Below are positions 18,744 to 26,388 of a stretch of 64,000 nt of DNA, piece by piece. Numbering within the stretch: the stretch's first letter is position 1; every line of letters starts with the position of its first letter. The position numbers and the translations under genes are program-made. The DNA comes from Muricauda sp. MAR_2010_75 (GTDB lineage: Bacteria > Bacteroidota > Bacteroidia > Flavobacteriales > Flavobacteriaceae), in the NCBI RefSeq assembly GCF_000745185.1, contig NZ_JQNJ01000001.1, forward strand, positions 124,001-188,000, written 5' to 3'. The notes under the pieces were generated by a model. The model did no database searches. It was not told the DNA's origin and saw nothing but the letters and a program-made list of their open reading frames with translations.

Positions 18744-19649
18744 ATGGCGAAAGCAACCAAAAAACAGGCTTTGGGAAGAGGCCTGTCCGCTCTATTGAAA
18801 GACCCCGAGAACGATATTCAATCCGTTTCGGACAAAAATGCGGACCAGGTCATAGGAAATGTGGTGGAATTGGATATCGATTCCATTGAGACGAATCCCT
18901 TTCAGCCCCGTTCCAACTTTAATGATGAAGCTTTGGAAGAATTGGCCAGTTCCATTCGGGAATTGGGCATCATTCAACCCATAACCGTTCGTAAGCTCGA
19001 TTTCAACAAGTTTCAACTGGTATCCGGAGAACGAAGGTTCCGTGCCTCCAAATTGGTGGGCTTGGAGACCATTCCCGCCTACATTCGAATTGCCAATGAC
19101 CAAGAGTCCTTGGAAATGGCTTTGGTGGAAAACATCCAACGGCAGGATTTAGACCCCATCGAAATTGCCCTTTCCTATCAACGGCTTATTGATGAAATCC
19201 AAATCACCCAAGAAAAATTGAGTGACCGTGTCGGAAAAAAACGCTCCACCATTACCAATTACCTGCGACTTTTGAAATTGCACCCCATTATCCAAACTGG
19301 AATGCGGGACGGCTTCATCAGCATGGGACATGGACGGGCCCTAATCAACATAGAAAAGAAGAAAGAACAAATTTCTGTTTACGAAAAAGTGGTTTCCGAT
19401 GGTCTTTCTGTACGTGAAACGGAACGATTGGTAAAATCCCTGAAAGAGCCTAAAATTGAATCCGGTTCTGGAAAAAAAGAGGCTAAAAAAGTACCCAGCT
19501 TTGTGACCAAGGGTGCCGATGTCCTAAAAGAACATCTTTCCACAAAAGTGGACATTACCGCTTCCGCAAACGGAAAAGGTAAAATTGTGATTCCATTCCA
19601 CTCCGAAGAAGAATTCCAGCGTATCAAAAAAATAATGACAGGTGAATAA
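18744..19649 (+). CDS. parB: Chromosome-partitioning protein ParB
   Basis: 301 aa. Residues about 40-130 are the ParB CTPase domain with NPFQPR, GERRFRASKL (arginine patch) and ENIQRQDLDPIEIA; about 140-200 is the helix-turn-helix region with KLSDRVGKKRSTITNYLRLL and GHGRALI. The C-terminus (about 250-301) is the dimerization tail. ParB spreads from parS and loads SMC. It overlaps the following DUF5683 gene by 8 nt, so that protein is co-translated. Confidence 0.95.
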   Translation: MAKATKKQALGRGLSALLKDPENDIQSVSDKNADQVIGNVVELDIDSIETNPFQPRSNFNDEALEELASSIRELGIIQPITVRKLDFNKFQLVSGERRFRASKLVGLETIPAYIRIANDQESLEMALVENIQRQDLDPIEIALSYQRLIDEIQITQEKLSDRVGKKRSTITNYLRLLKLHPIIQTGMRDGFISMGHGRALINIEKKKEQISVYEKVVSDGLSVRETERLVKSLKEPKIESGSGKKEAKKVPSFVTKGADVLKEHLSTKVDITASANGKGKIVIPFHSEEEFQRIKKIMTGE

Positions 19650-20298
19650 AAACCTCCTTTTGTTGTTCTTTTTTTTACTGTTTCTTCACGTTGGATTTTC
19701 CCAAGAAGATGAAGAAAAAGAAGTAGAGGCGCAGCCACAACCCACTGCTGTGGATTCTTTGGCCCAAAATCTGGAAGGTGAGGGAATTACCATTCAGGAG
19801 GTCACCTATGAAAAAAAACGAATTAATCCATTGGCCCCCAGCAAGGCCGCATTTTATTCCGCCATACTTCCCGGATTGGGTCAGATTTACAACAAGCGTT
19901 ATTGGAAAGTGCCCATTGTATATGGTGCCATAGGAACGGGCATCTATGTCTATTCCTTTAATAACACCGAATACAAAAGAGCAAGGGACGCTTTTAAAAG
20001 AAGGCTTGCCGGATTTGAAGATGATGAGTTTTTTGATATAAATGGGGATGGAAGTGGCCCAGACGTATCGGATGAGGCCTTGCAAGATGCTCAGGAAGCC
20101 CGGCAGCGGGACAGGGATTTGGCCTTGGTGATCACCATAGCCATGTATGCTTTGAACATTATTGATGCCAACGTGGATGCGCATTTAAAACAATACAATG
20201 TGGATGATAATCTATCGATGGATTTTAAACCCTACTTGGATTTGAACCCGGTTACCAACCAACCCAACTATGGGATGGCACTGGTCGTAAAATTTTAA
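19642..20298 (+). CDS. DUF5683 domain membrane protein
   Basis: 218 aa starting with GTG at 19642 inside the parB 3' end. A signal peptide (LLLLFFFLLFLHVGFSQ) is followed by an acidic stretch and the DUF5683 core: AFYSAILPGLGQIYNKRYWKVP, two membrane-spanning segments around VYGAIGTGIYVYSF and LVITIAMYALNIIDANVDAH. The core resembles the GLGQ-x-Y-N motif of small membrane proteins of unknown function. Function unknown. Placement between parB and dapB is conserved in Flavobacteria as I recall it. Confidence 0.8.
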   Translation: MNKNLLLLFFFLLFLHVGFSQEDEEKEVEAQPQPTAVDSLAQNLEGEGITIQEVTYEKKRINPLAPSKAAFYSAILPGLGQIYNKRYWKVPIVYGAIGTGIYVYSFNNTEYKRARDAFKRRLAGFEDDEFFDINGDGSGPDVSDEALQDAQEARQRDRDLALVITIAMYALNIIDANVDAHLKQYNVDDNLSMDFKPYLDLNPVTNQPNYGMALVVKF

Positions 20299-20301
20299 AA
20301 T

Positions 20302-21003
20302 ATGAGGATAGGTTTGTTCGGTTATGGCAAAATGGGCAAGATGATTGCCGAAATTGCCCAAGGTAGAGGCCATGACATTGTTGCCAAGGTAGATTTGGAT
20401 ACCACCGACATAGATTACGCCGCTATGGATGTTGCCATCGACTTTAGCACCCCGGATGCAGCTTTTGATAACATTACCGGTTGTTTTGAGAATGGGGTTC
20501 CGGTGATTTGTGGCACAACGGGTTGGTTGTCCCAATACAATGAAGCCGTGGATCTGTGCCAAAAAAACAAGAGTGCCTTTATCTATGCATCAAACTTTAG
20601 TTTGGGTGTGAACATCTTTTTTGAATTGAACGCGCATTTGGCCAAAATGATGTCCAGTTTACAACAGTATAAAGTGTCCATGGAAGAAATCCATCATACC
20701 CAAAAATTGGACGCCCCCAGTGGGACCGCCATTACCTTGGCCGAAGGCATTATCAAGAACACGGCGTATACCCAATGGCAGTTGGAGGAGTCTGGTGACA
20801 AAATCATACCCATTATATCAAAACGGGAAGGTATGGTTCCGGGAACGCATAGCATTTCGTATGACAGCGATGTTGACAGTATTGAAATAAAACATACGGC
20901 ACACAATCGTGAGGGATTTGCCTTGGGAGCTGTCATTGCCGCGGAATGGATTCAAGGAAAAACAGGGGTTTTCTCCATGAAAGATGTGTTAAACCTAAGC
21001 TAA
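20302..21003 (+). CDS. dapB: 4-hydroxy-tetrahydrodipicolinate reductase
   Basis: 233 aa. The N-terminal Rossmann motif GLFGYGKMGKM is followed by FSTPDA and CGTTGW, then ASNFSLGVN, and the catalytic EIHHTQKLDAPSGTA. This is the Bacteroidetes-size DapB (E. coli 273 aa). It reduces HTPA to tetrahydrodipicolinate in the lysine/diaminopimelate pathway in the cytoplasm, so supplies the cell wall cross-link. It lies 3 nt after the DUF5683 gene and 48 nt before lepB. Confidence 0.95.
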   Translation: MRIGLFGYGKMGKMIAEIAQGRGHDIVAKVDLDTTDIDYAAMDVAIDFSTPDAAFDNITGCFENGVPVICGTTGWLSQYNEAVDLCQKNKSAFIYASNFSLGVNIFFELNAHLAKMMSSLQQYKVSMEEIHHTQKLDAPSGTAITLAEGIIKNTAYTQWQLEESGDKIIPIISKREGMVPGTHSISYDSDVDSIEIKHTAHNREGFALGAVIAAEWIQGKTGVFSMKDVLNLS

Positions 21004-21051
21004 AAAACGTAACAACAACTTAGACAAACAGTCTAACTAAGAAATTTTCAC

Positions 21052-22797
21052 ATGAACGGCACACAGTGGATCATTTTTATTTTGATCATCCAGGTCATCC
21101 ATTTTTTGGGAACTTGGAAGCTCTACATCAAAGCAGGGCGAAAAGCATGGGAAGCTGCAATTCCAATCTATAACGGTATTGTTTTAATGAAAATCATAAA
21201 CCGCCCTTGGTGGTGGGTGATATTGATGTTCATTCCCATCATCAATTTGTTGATGATTCCCGTAGTGTGGGTGGAAACTATCCGAAGCTTCGGCAAGAAC
21301 ACCCTTTTGGATACTTGGTTGGTGATTCTTACCCTCGGCCTTTACATCTTCTATATAAACTATGTTGAAGATGTCACCTATATTGAAGACCGAAGCCTTA
21401 AGCCCCGCACGGGATTGGGGGAATGGGTAAGCTCCATTGTCTTTGCCATTGTGGCGGCGACACTTGTGCATACTTATTTCATTCAGCCGTATGTGATACC
21501 CACCGGCTCTTTGGAACGTACCCTCAGGGTTGGGGATTTTCTCTTTGTGAGCAAGTTCCATTACGGAGCCCGTGTACCCTTGACCACCTTGGCCGCTCCC
21601 ATGGTGCATGATACACTCCCCATCTTTAAGACAAGGTCCTATTTGGCCGATGTTAGTCCAGAGACCTATAAAACTTCTTGGATCAACAAACTGCAGTTGC
21701 CCTACATGCGATTACCCGGTTTCGAAAGGGTAAAGAAAAACGACATTGTGGTGTTCAGTCTTCCATCTGATACGCTGTACCAGTTCTTCAAGGCGCAAAA
21801 AGCGGTAATAAAACCCATCGACAAAAAATCTAACTACGTTAAACGTTGTGTGGGTACTCCAGGCGATTCACTTGCGGTGATTGATGGTTATGTCCATATT
21901 AATGGAACTCGACTGAAATTGTCCGACAGGGCAAAGCCCATGTACGACTATGAGATTTATGCCAAAAATGGAGTCTCAAGTCGATTGTTGGAGGAGGTTG
22001 ATGCATCGGACTATTTGAGAACCTACATATCCGGAACACTCAATCAAAGCCAATATAATGCCCTTATGCCTTTTGTGCTTGGGGCCAACAGGACCCAAGA
22101 TGGCAAAATAGAACTTCTTGCGGATGAGGATGGTATCACCATTGATGTCATCCGACAGCTAAGACTCTCCCTGACCGAGGAAAAGCCACGTTCCAGAATT
22201 GCCAACATGACCGATGAAATGGTAGCAAAACTTCGGGAAAACTCCGCAATTGATTCGGTGGTAAAAACCGAAGAGCCCAAAGGCATGTATGGTGGAGCCT
22301 TCCCTCAAAAACCAAACCTTTACCCTTGGAACAATGATAATTTTGGGCCGATTTATATTCCGGAAGCAGGTGCAACGGTCGAAATCAACGCTAAAACAAT
22401 CCCCCTATACAAGAAAATTATCCGGGATTACGAGCACAATGATGTAAAAGTAACTGGGCAAAAAGTTTTCATTAATGGTAAGGAAGCCAACTCCTACACT
22501 TTTAAACAGGACTATTATTGGATGATGGGCGACAACAGGGACCACTCAGAAGATAGTAGGACCTGGGGCTACGTGCCCGCCGACCATATTGTGGGTAAAC
22601 CGGTTTTCCTTTGGATGAGCTTTGACAACTTTACAGAAGGCATTGCCAATTGGAGACCCCGTTGGGAGCGAGTTTTCACTACCGTGGGCGGAAGTGGTGA
22701 GCCCGTATCGTACCGATGGTACTTTGTTGCTTTGATTGTGGGTTGGTTTATATTTGACTTCTTTAGAAAACGTAAGAAGAAAAAAGAAAATGGCTAA
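21052..22797 (+). CDS. lepB: Signal peptidase I, long Bacteroidetes type
   Basis: 581 aa, more than twice a Bacillus SipS. The first 110 residues hold about three hydrophobic segments of a DUF5684-like domain. The S26 domain follows: IPTGSLERTL with catalytic Ser153, then YVKRCVGTPGD with the general base Lys264. A large insertion (about 285-440) separates these from the C-terminal GDNRDHSEDSR box; a final membrane span and basic tail (RKRKKKKE) close the protein. It removes signal peptides on the periplasmic face. In S26 enzymes Ser is often in a P-S-M context; here the residue after Ser is Leu in TGSLE, typical of this subgroup as far as I can tell. Confidence 0.93.
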   Translation: MNGTQWIIFILIIQVIHFLGTWKLYIKAGRKAWEAAIPIYNGIVLMKIINRPWWWVILMFIPIINLLMIPVVWVETIRSFGKNTLLDTWLVILTLGLYIFYINYVEDVTYIEDRSLKPRTGLGEWVSSIVFAIVAATLVHTYFIQPYVIPTGSLERTLRVGDFLFVSKFHYGARVPLTTLAAPMVHDTLPIFKTRSYLADVSPETYKTSWINKLQLPYMRLPGFERVKKNDIVVFSLPSDTLYQFFKAQKAVIKPIDKKSNYVKRCVGTPGDSLAVIDGYVHINGTRLKLSDRAKPMYDYEIYAKNGVSSRLLEEVDASDYLRTYISGTLNQSQYNALMPFVLGANRTQDGKIELLADEDGITIDVIRQLRLSLTEEKPRSRIANMTDEMVAKLRENSAIDSVVKTEEPKGMYGGAFPQKPNLYPWNNDNFGPIYIPEAGATVEINAKTIPLYKKIIRDYEHNDVKVTGQKVFINGKEANSYTFKQDYYWMMGDNRDHSEDSRTWGYVPADHIVGKPVFLWMSFDNFTEGIANWRPRWERVFTTVGGSGEPVSYRWYFVALIVGWFIFDFFRKRKKKKENG

Positions 22798-22829
22798 CCT
22801 ATACGATTATCGAATCAACAAGTCAACAA

Positions 22830-23456
22830 ATAGTAATCCATCCCACCTATTTTCCAAGTATCGCCACTTTTGCTGCATTGGTGCAAAAGGATGTGATTTG
22901 GGAGGCTCATGATAATTTTCAGAAGCAAACCTATCGGAATCGATGCTATATCTGTACCGATAAGGGAAAACACATGCTCAACATTCCCATAAAACATGTG
23001 GGAGGACATGAAGGTCGCCAGAAATATATCGACGTTGAACTAGACAACACCTACGATTGGAAAAAGGTACATTGGCGAACCTTGGAAACGGCCTATAGAA
23101 CCTCCCCTTTCTTTGAGTTTTATGAAGATGATATAAGACCGTTATACAAGGGAAATGAAACATCATTGTACGAATTTAACCTTAAGACCATACAGGCTAT
23201 ATCCAATTGCTTGGGACTGGAATTTTCCATGAACAAGACTTCATCTTATGAACTTCAACCAAAGGACTATTTTAATGCCCGTTTTTTGGTAGAGGCCAAA
23301 AAGGAGCTTCCCATAAAAATGAAACCCTACATACAGGTTTTTGGGGAACGCCATGGATTTATCCCCAATCTAAGTATCTTGGACCTTTTGTTCAATGAAG
23401 GGACCAATACAGTTTTCTTTCTAAAAAATCAATCTTTGGAATTTTTGGATGTATAG
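22830..23456 (+). CDS. WbqC family protein; start codon reads ATA
   Basis: The conserved WbqC N-terminus (VIHPTYFPSIATFAALVQ) is encoded in frame from 22830, but no ATG, GTG or TTG precedes it after the stop codon at 22773. The codon exactly where Met is expected is ATA (22830-22832). Downstream TTG 22878 or GTG 22881 would delete the PTYFPS motif. From ATA the protein is 208 aa. Later motifs: DNFQKQTYRNRCYI, LNIPIKHV, WKKVHWRTLETAYRTSPFF. WbqC proteins are associated with polysaccharide loci; the reaction is unproven to my knowledge. Starts 33 nt after lepB and overlaps the next gene by 8 nt. Confidence 0.75.
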   Translation: MVIHPTYFPSIATFAALVQKDVIWEAHDNFQKQTYRNRCYICTDKGKHMLNIPIKHVGGHEGRQKYIDVELDNTYDWKKVHWRTLETAYRTSPFFEFYEDDIRPLYKGNETSLYEFNLKTIQAISNCLGLEFSMNKTSSYELQPKDYFNARFLVEAKKELPIKMKPYIQVFGERHGFIPNLSILDLLFNEGTNTVFFLKNQSLEFLDV

Positions 23457-23760
23457 GCATATCATACACTACGGCATCCATTTTTTAGTGCCCATTCTCA
23501 TTGCTTATTTCTTTTTTAAGGAGCAGAGAATAAAAGTTGCGCTTATTCTTTTGGCCGGCATTTTAATAGATGTGGACCACCTTTGGGCAGAACCCCTGTT
23601 CGATCCCAATCGCTGTAGTATTGGTTTTCATCTCCTGCATTCGTACTGGGCCATTTTGGTATATTGTATCCTTCCCTTCTTTAAAATCACCCGAATTATT
23701 GGGTTGGCACTCATAATCCACATCATAGCCGATTTGGTGGATTGCCTATTGCTCCGGTGA
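23449..23760 (+). CDS. DUF6122 small membrane protein
   Basis: 103 aa with three to four hydrophobic segments. Conserved polar residues sit between them: HYGIHF, DVDHLWAEPLFDPNRCSIGFHLLHSY and HIIADLVDC. The His/Asp pattern (DVDHLW, HLLHS, HxxAD) suggests a metal site within the membrane, similar in style to metal-dependent membrane hydrolases of the YdjM/LexA-regulated type, but that is a guess. Matches DUF6122 from memory. It overlaps the WbqC gene by 8 nt and its 3' end overlaps the convergent EEP gene by 15 nt. Confidence 0.75.
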   Translation: MYRHIIHYGIHFLVPILIAYFFFKEQRIKVALILLAGILIDVDHLWAEPLFDPNRCSIGFHLLHSYWAILVYCILPFFKITRIIGLALIIHIIADLVDCLLLR

Positions 23761-24783
23761 AAATCGTAACGTGGCCATGACTGGGTAATGATCGGATAAT
23801 TCTTCGTTGAAATTTACATGGGAAACAACCTCAAAAACAGGGTCGGTTAAGATGTAATCAATTCGAAGTGGAATTTTCCATAAATCGTATGTTCGTCCAA
23901 AACCGGCTCCTTTTTCCAAAAATGTATCGTTTAAATCCCCTTTTACAATCTTGTATACGTTGGAAAATTGGGTGTTGTTAAAATCCCCACAAACAATATT
24001 GGTATGGGTGCTTTGTTTCAAGTGTTCATCAAAAATTTTGGCCTGCTCCAACTGTTTATTAAATGTACTGACCAATCGTTTATAGTTTTTCTCTGATTGT
24101 GCTCCATCTGCAAATGTCCTTTTTGATGGAATAATCTTAAAAGATTGTAGATGCAGATTATACACCCTTATAGTATCCTCCCTGTAAAGAATATCCGCAA
24201 ACACAATATTATTTGCCGTATAGGGAAGATCTAACGAACCATGGTCCACTATGGGATATTTTGAGAGGATAGTCTGAACGGATTTACCCTCGGTAGAATA
24301 TTGAATTTCCCTTCCATACGGGTATTGCTCCAATTGTTTGTACCGCCTACTATCGTGTTCTTGTACACAGATGATATCGGGATCCTCATTTTTTATAAAC
24401 TCTATAATTCGATCCCCGGTATTCGGATCTTTGCTCCAACCATATTTGTCAAATCCCCGTACATTGTAGGTCATAATTCTTAGGTCTGACGACGCCACTT
24501 CACCTGCTTCATTTCCCATCCCATAAAATGAACCAAAAACAAAGTAACCAATGATCAAAGTAACCAATGACAACAAGAATTTCTTTTTTCTTTTATAGAT
24601 CCAGTATCCTGCAAACAAAAGATTAAGGGCAAAAAGTAGGGGCACAAACAAGCTCAGTACAGAAAACATTGGAATCACCTGAAACGTCAAATACGATGAT
24701 ACAGAGGTAATCAACAAGAAAAAAGCAATCAATATGTTGATTGCAAATACGATTCCGTCTACTATGGATGTTGTTTTTGCCAC
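23746..24783 (-). CDS. Endonuclease/exonuclease/phosphatase family protein with N-terminal membrane domain
   Basis: 345 aa. Three hydrophobic spans fill about residues 10-85; the EEP domain follows. Its motifs are all present: MTYNVRGF, CVQEHDS (Mg-binding Glu), CGDFNNTQ and SDHYPVMATL (catalytic Asp-His). The domain should face the periplasm if the third span exits outward. EEP enzymes cleave phosphodiesters of nucleic acids, phospholipids or inositol phosphates; the substrate here is unknown. Last gene of the minus-strand run mutL-rhomboid-rhomboid-EEP, 3 nt after the rhomboid. Confidence 0.85.
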   Translation of the reverse strand: MAKTTSIVDGIVFAINILIAFFLLITSVSSYLTFQVIPMFSVLSLFVPLLFALNLLFAGYWIYKRKKKFLLSLVTLIIGYFVFGSFYGMGNEAGEVASSDLRIMTYNVRGFDKYGWSKDPNTGDRIIEFIKNEDPDIICVQEHDSRRYKQLEQYPYGREIQYSTEGKSVQTILSKYPIVDHGSLDLPYTANNIVFADILYREDTIRVYNLHLQSFKIIPSKRTFADGAQSEKNYKRLVSTFNKQLEQAKIFDEHLKQSTHTNIVCGDFNNTQFSNVYKIVKGDLNDTFLEKGAGFGRTYDLWKIPLRIDYILTDPVFEVVSHVNFNEELSDHYPVMATLRFSPEQ

Positions 24784-24786
24784 AAA

Positions 24787-25650
24787 TCAATCTTCCTTAC
24801 CTGCTTTGAACAAAAAATCTTTTTCTTGCTTGGACAGACTTTCATAGCCCGATTTACTAATCTTATCCAAAATGGTATCTATTTTGCGCTGACGGGCTTC
24901 CTTGTCGTATTCCGCAGCACTCTTTTTGGTTGCATTTTTTCTATACACCGTTTTCATGGGCGCCTTCTTCTCTTTGGGCTTAAAGAGTTGGGCGATGGCA
25001 TTCCATAATTTGGTAAACCCTGAACCAATGTCCCTCCCATTCAGCAATTGCCTAGCATACATATAGCCCAAAAAGGCACCGCCCAAATGGGCCAATCTAC
25101 CTCCTATATTTCCGCCATAGGGAATCTGTATCAAATCTACCAACACAAAAAATGCACCCACATACCAAAGCTTCACGTTAAAGAATATGATTCTAACCTC
25201 TTGATTGGGGATATAGGCACAAATAAAAATCAATACTGCTGTAACCCCTGCCGAGGCGCCAATCAAGGCGGTATTTGCATTTAATAGCGTTGGAAATACA
25301 TTATAGCTAAGCAGAAATACCAGCCCACCAACGATAACCCCTAAAAAATAGACATTGATAAATCGTTGGGCATCAAAAAGATTGAGAAAGATTCTTCCGG
25401 TAAAGTACAACATGAGCATATTCCAAAAAATATGCCCCAGTCCCCCGTGAAAAAAGGAATAGGTCACCAAAGACCATGGCTGACCGAAGAAATCCATAAA
25501 ACCCTTGGGCAAATGGAACCATTGCGACACGGAATAACCCAAAAGTGCCATGGACAGTCCATCCAAAATAAAAATCAGCACATTAATGGCTATCAGCTTT
25601 TCAGCGACATTCATCCGTGCCATATAATACTGTATTCCTCTACTCGCCAT
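24787..25650 (-). CDS. Rhomboid family intramembrane serine protease (second of a tandem pair)
   Basis: 287 aa with six predicted membrane spans and a basic cytoplasmic tail of about 85 residues (KEKKAPMKTVYRKN, KKSAAEYDKEARQRK). The catalytic dyad is complete: Ser133 in GASAG and His188 in LAHLGG, with HIFWNM (H73, N77) for the oxyanion. Rhomboids cut transmembrane substrates. It lies 3 nt after a second, only distantly similar rhomboid, so the two may act on different substrates. Substrates unknown. Confidence 0.9.
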   Translation of the reverse strand: MASRGIQYYMARMNVAEKLIAINVLIFILDGLSMALLGYSVSQWFHLPKGFMDFFGQPWSLVTYSFFHGGLGHIFWNMLMLYFTGRIFLNLFDAQRFINVYFLGVIVGGLVFLLSYNVFPTLLNANTALIGASAGVTAVLIFICAYIPNQEVRIIFFNVKLWYVGAFFVLVDLIQIPYGGNIGGRLAHLGGAFLGYMYARQLLNGRDIGSGFTKLWNAIAQLFKPKEKKAPMKTVYRKNATKKSAAEYDKEARQRKIDTILDKISKSGYESLSKQEKDFLFKAGKED

Positions 25651-25653
25651 AGG

Positions 25654-26388
25654 TCAATTCCAACGGTTATTGTTAAACTGGTTCTTTTTCCAGTACCACA
25701 TCATAATAAATCCAATCAGTGCGCCTCCAATATGTGCAAAGTGCGCCACTCCGGTATTCACATTACTGATACCAAAAATTAAATCCCCCGCAATCAATAA
25801 GGGTACAAAATATTTGGCTTTAATGGGTACAGGTAGAAATATCAACATCAGTTTTGCTTCGGAATATACAAAAGCGAAAGCTACCAACACCCCATAAATA
25901 GCCCCCGATGCTCCAACTGCCGGGGTATTGAAGGCAGTGAGCATGGTATCCACAGTACTTCTTGGCACAACATTGTACCAATCTGGGCTGTATTGCCCGC
26001 TAGAGATGATGTCCATCACTTGCGCTTTGGCTATTCCTGCACTTTCCAAGGCATTCAAGCCTTCACTGAAAAAATAATAGTTTACCCCGGTATGAAGCAT
26101 TGCAGAACCCAATCCGGCCGAAAAATAAAAGAAAAGGAACTTGTTCCTGCCCCACATTCGCTCCAAAGGGGTCCCAAAAGCCCACAAAGCATACATATTG
26201 AACAAAATATGCATCAGTCCACCATGCATGAACATATGACTCACCACCTGCCACCATTCAAAATTACCGTTCTTGGGAAACCAAAGTGCCAGCCATTGGA
26301 ACATTTGCTCTCCATACAATTGTGTGGCAAAAAACAGGATCACATTAATGATCAATAGGTGCTTTACTGCCTCGGTCATTCTACCCAT
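25654..26388 (-). CDS. Rhomboid family intramembrane serine protease (first of a tandem pair)
   Basis: 244 aa, six spans. Catalytic Ser161 in VGASGAIYG and His219 in HFAHIGG; HGGLMHILFNMYAL carries the oxyanion His and Asn. Between spans 3 and 4 it has a hydrophilic insert of about 45 residues (about 104-150) that the neighbouring rhomboid lacks. Its start overlaps the mutL stop as TAATG, so translation is coupled to mutL. Confidence 0.9.
   Translation of the reverse strand: MGRMTEAVKHLLIINVILFFATQLYGEQMFQWLALWFPKNGNFEWWQVVSHMFMHGGLMHILFNMYALWAFGTPLERMWGRNKFLFFYFSAGLGSAMLHTGVNYYFFSEGLNALESAGIAKAQVMDIISSGQYSPDWYNVVPRSTVDTMLTAFNTPAVGASGAIYGVLVAFAFVYSEAKLMLIFLPVPIKAKYFVPLLIAGDLIFGISNVNTGVAHFAHIGGALIGFIMMWYWKKNQFNNNRWN

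Noticed and set aside
21020..21036. Small hairpin TTAGAC-aaaca-GTCTAA between dapB and lepB
   Set aside because: Only 6 bp, no U-run; too weak to call as terminator or attenuator.
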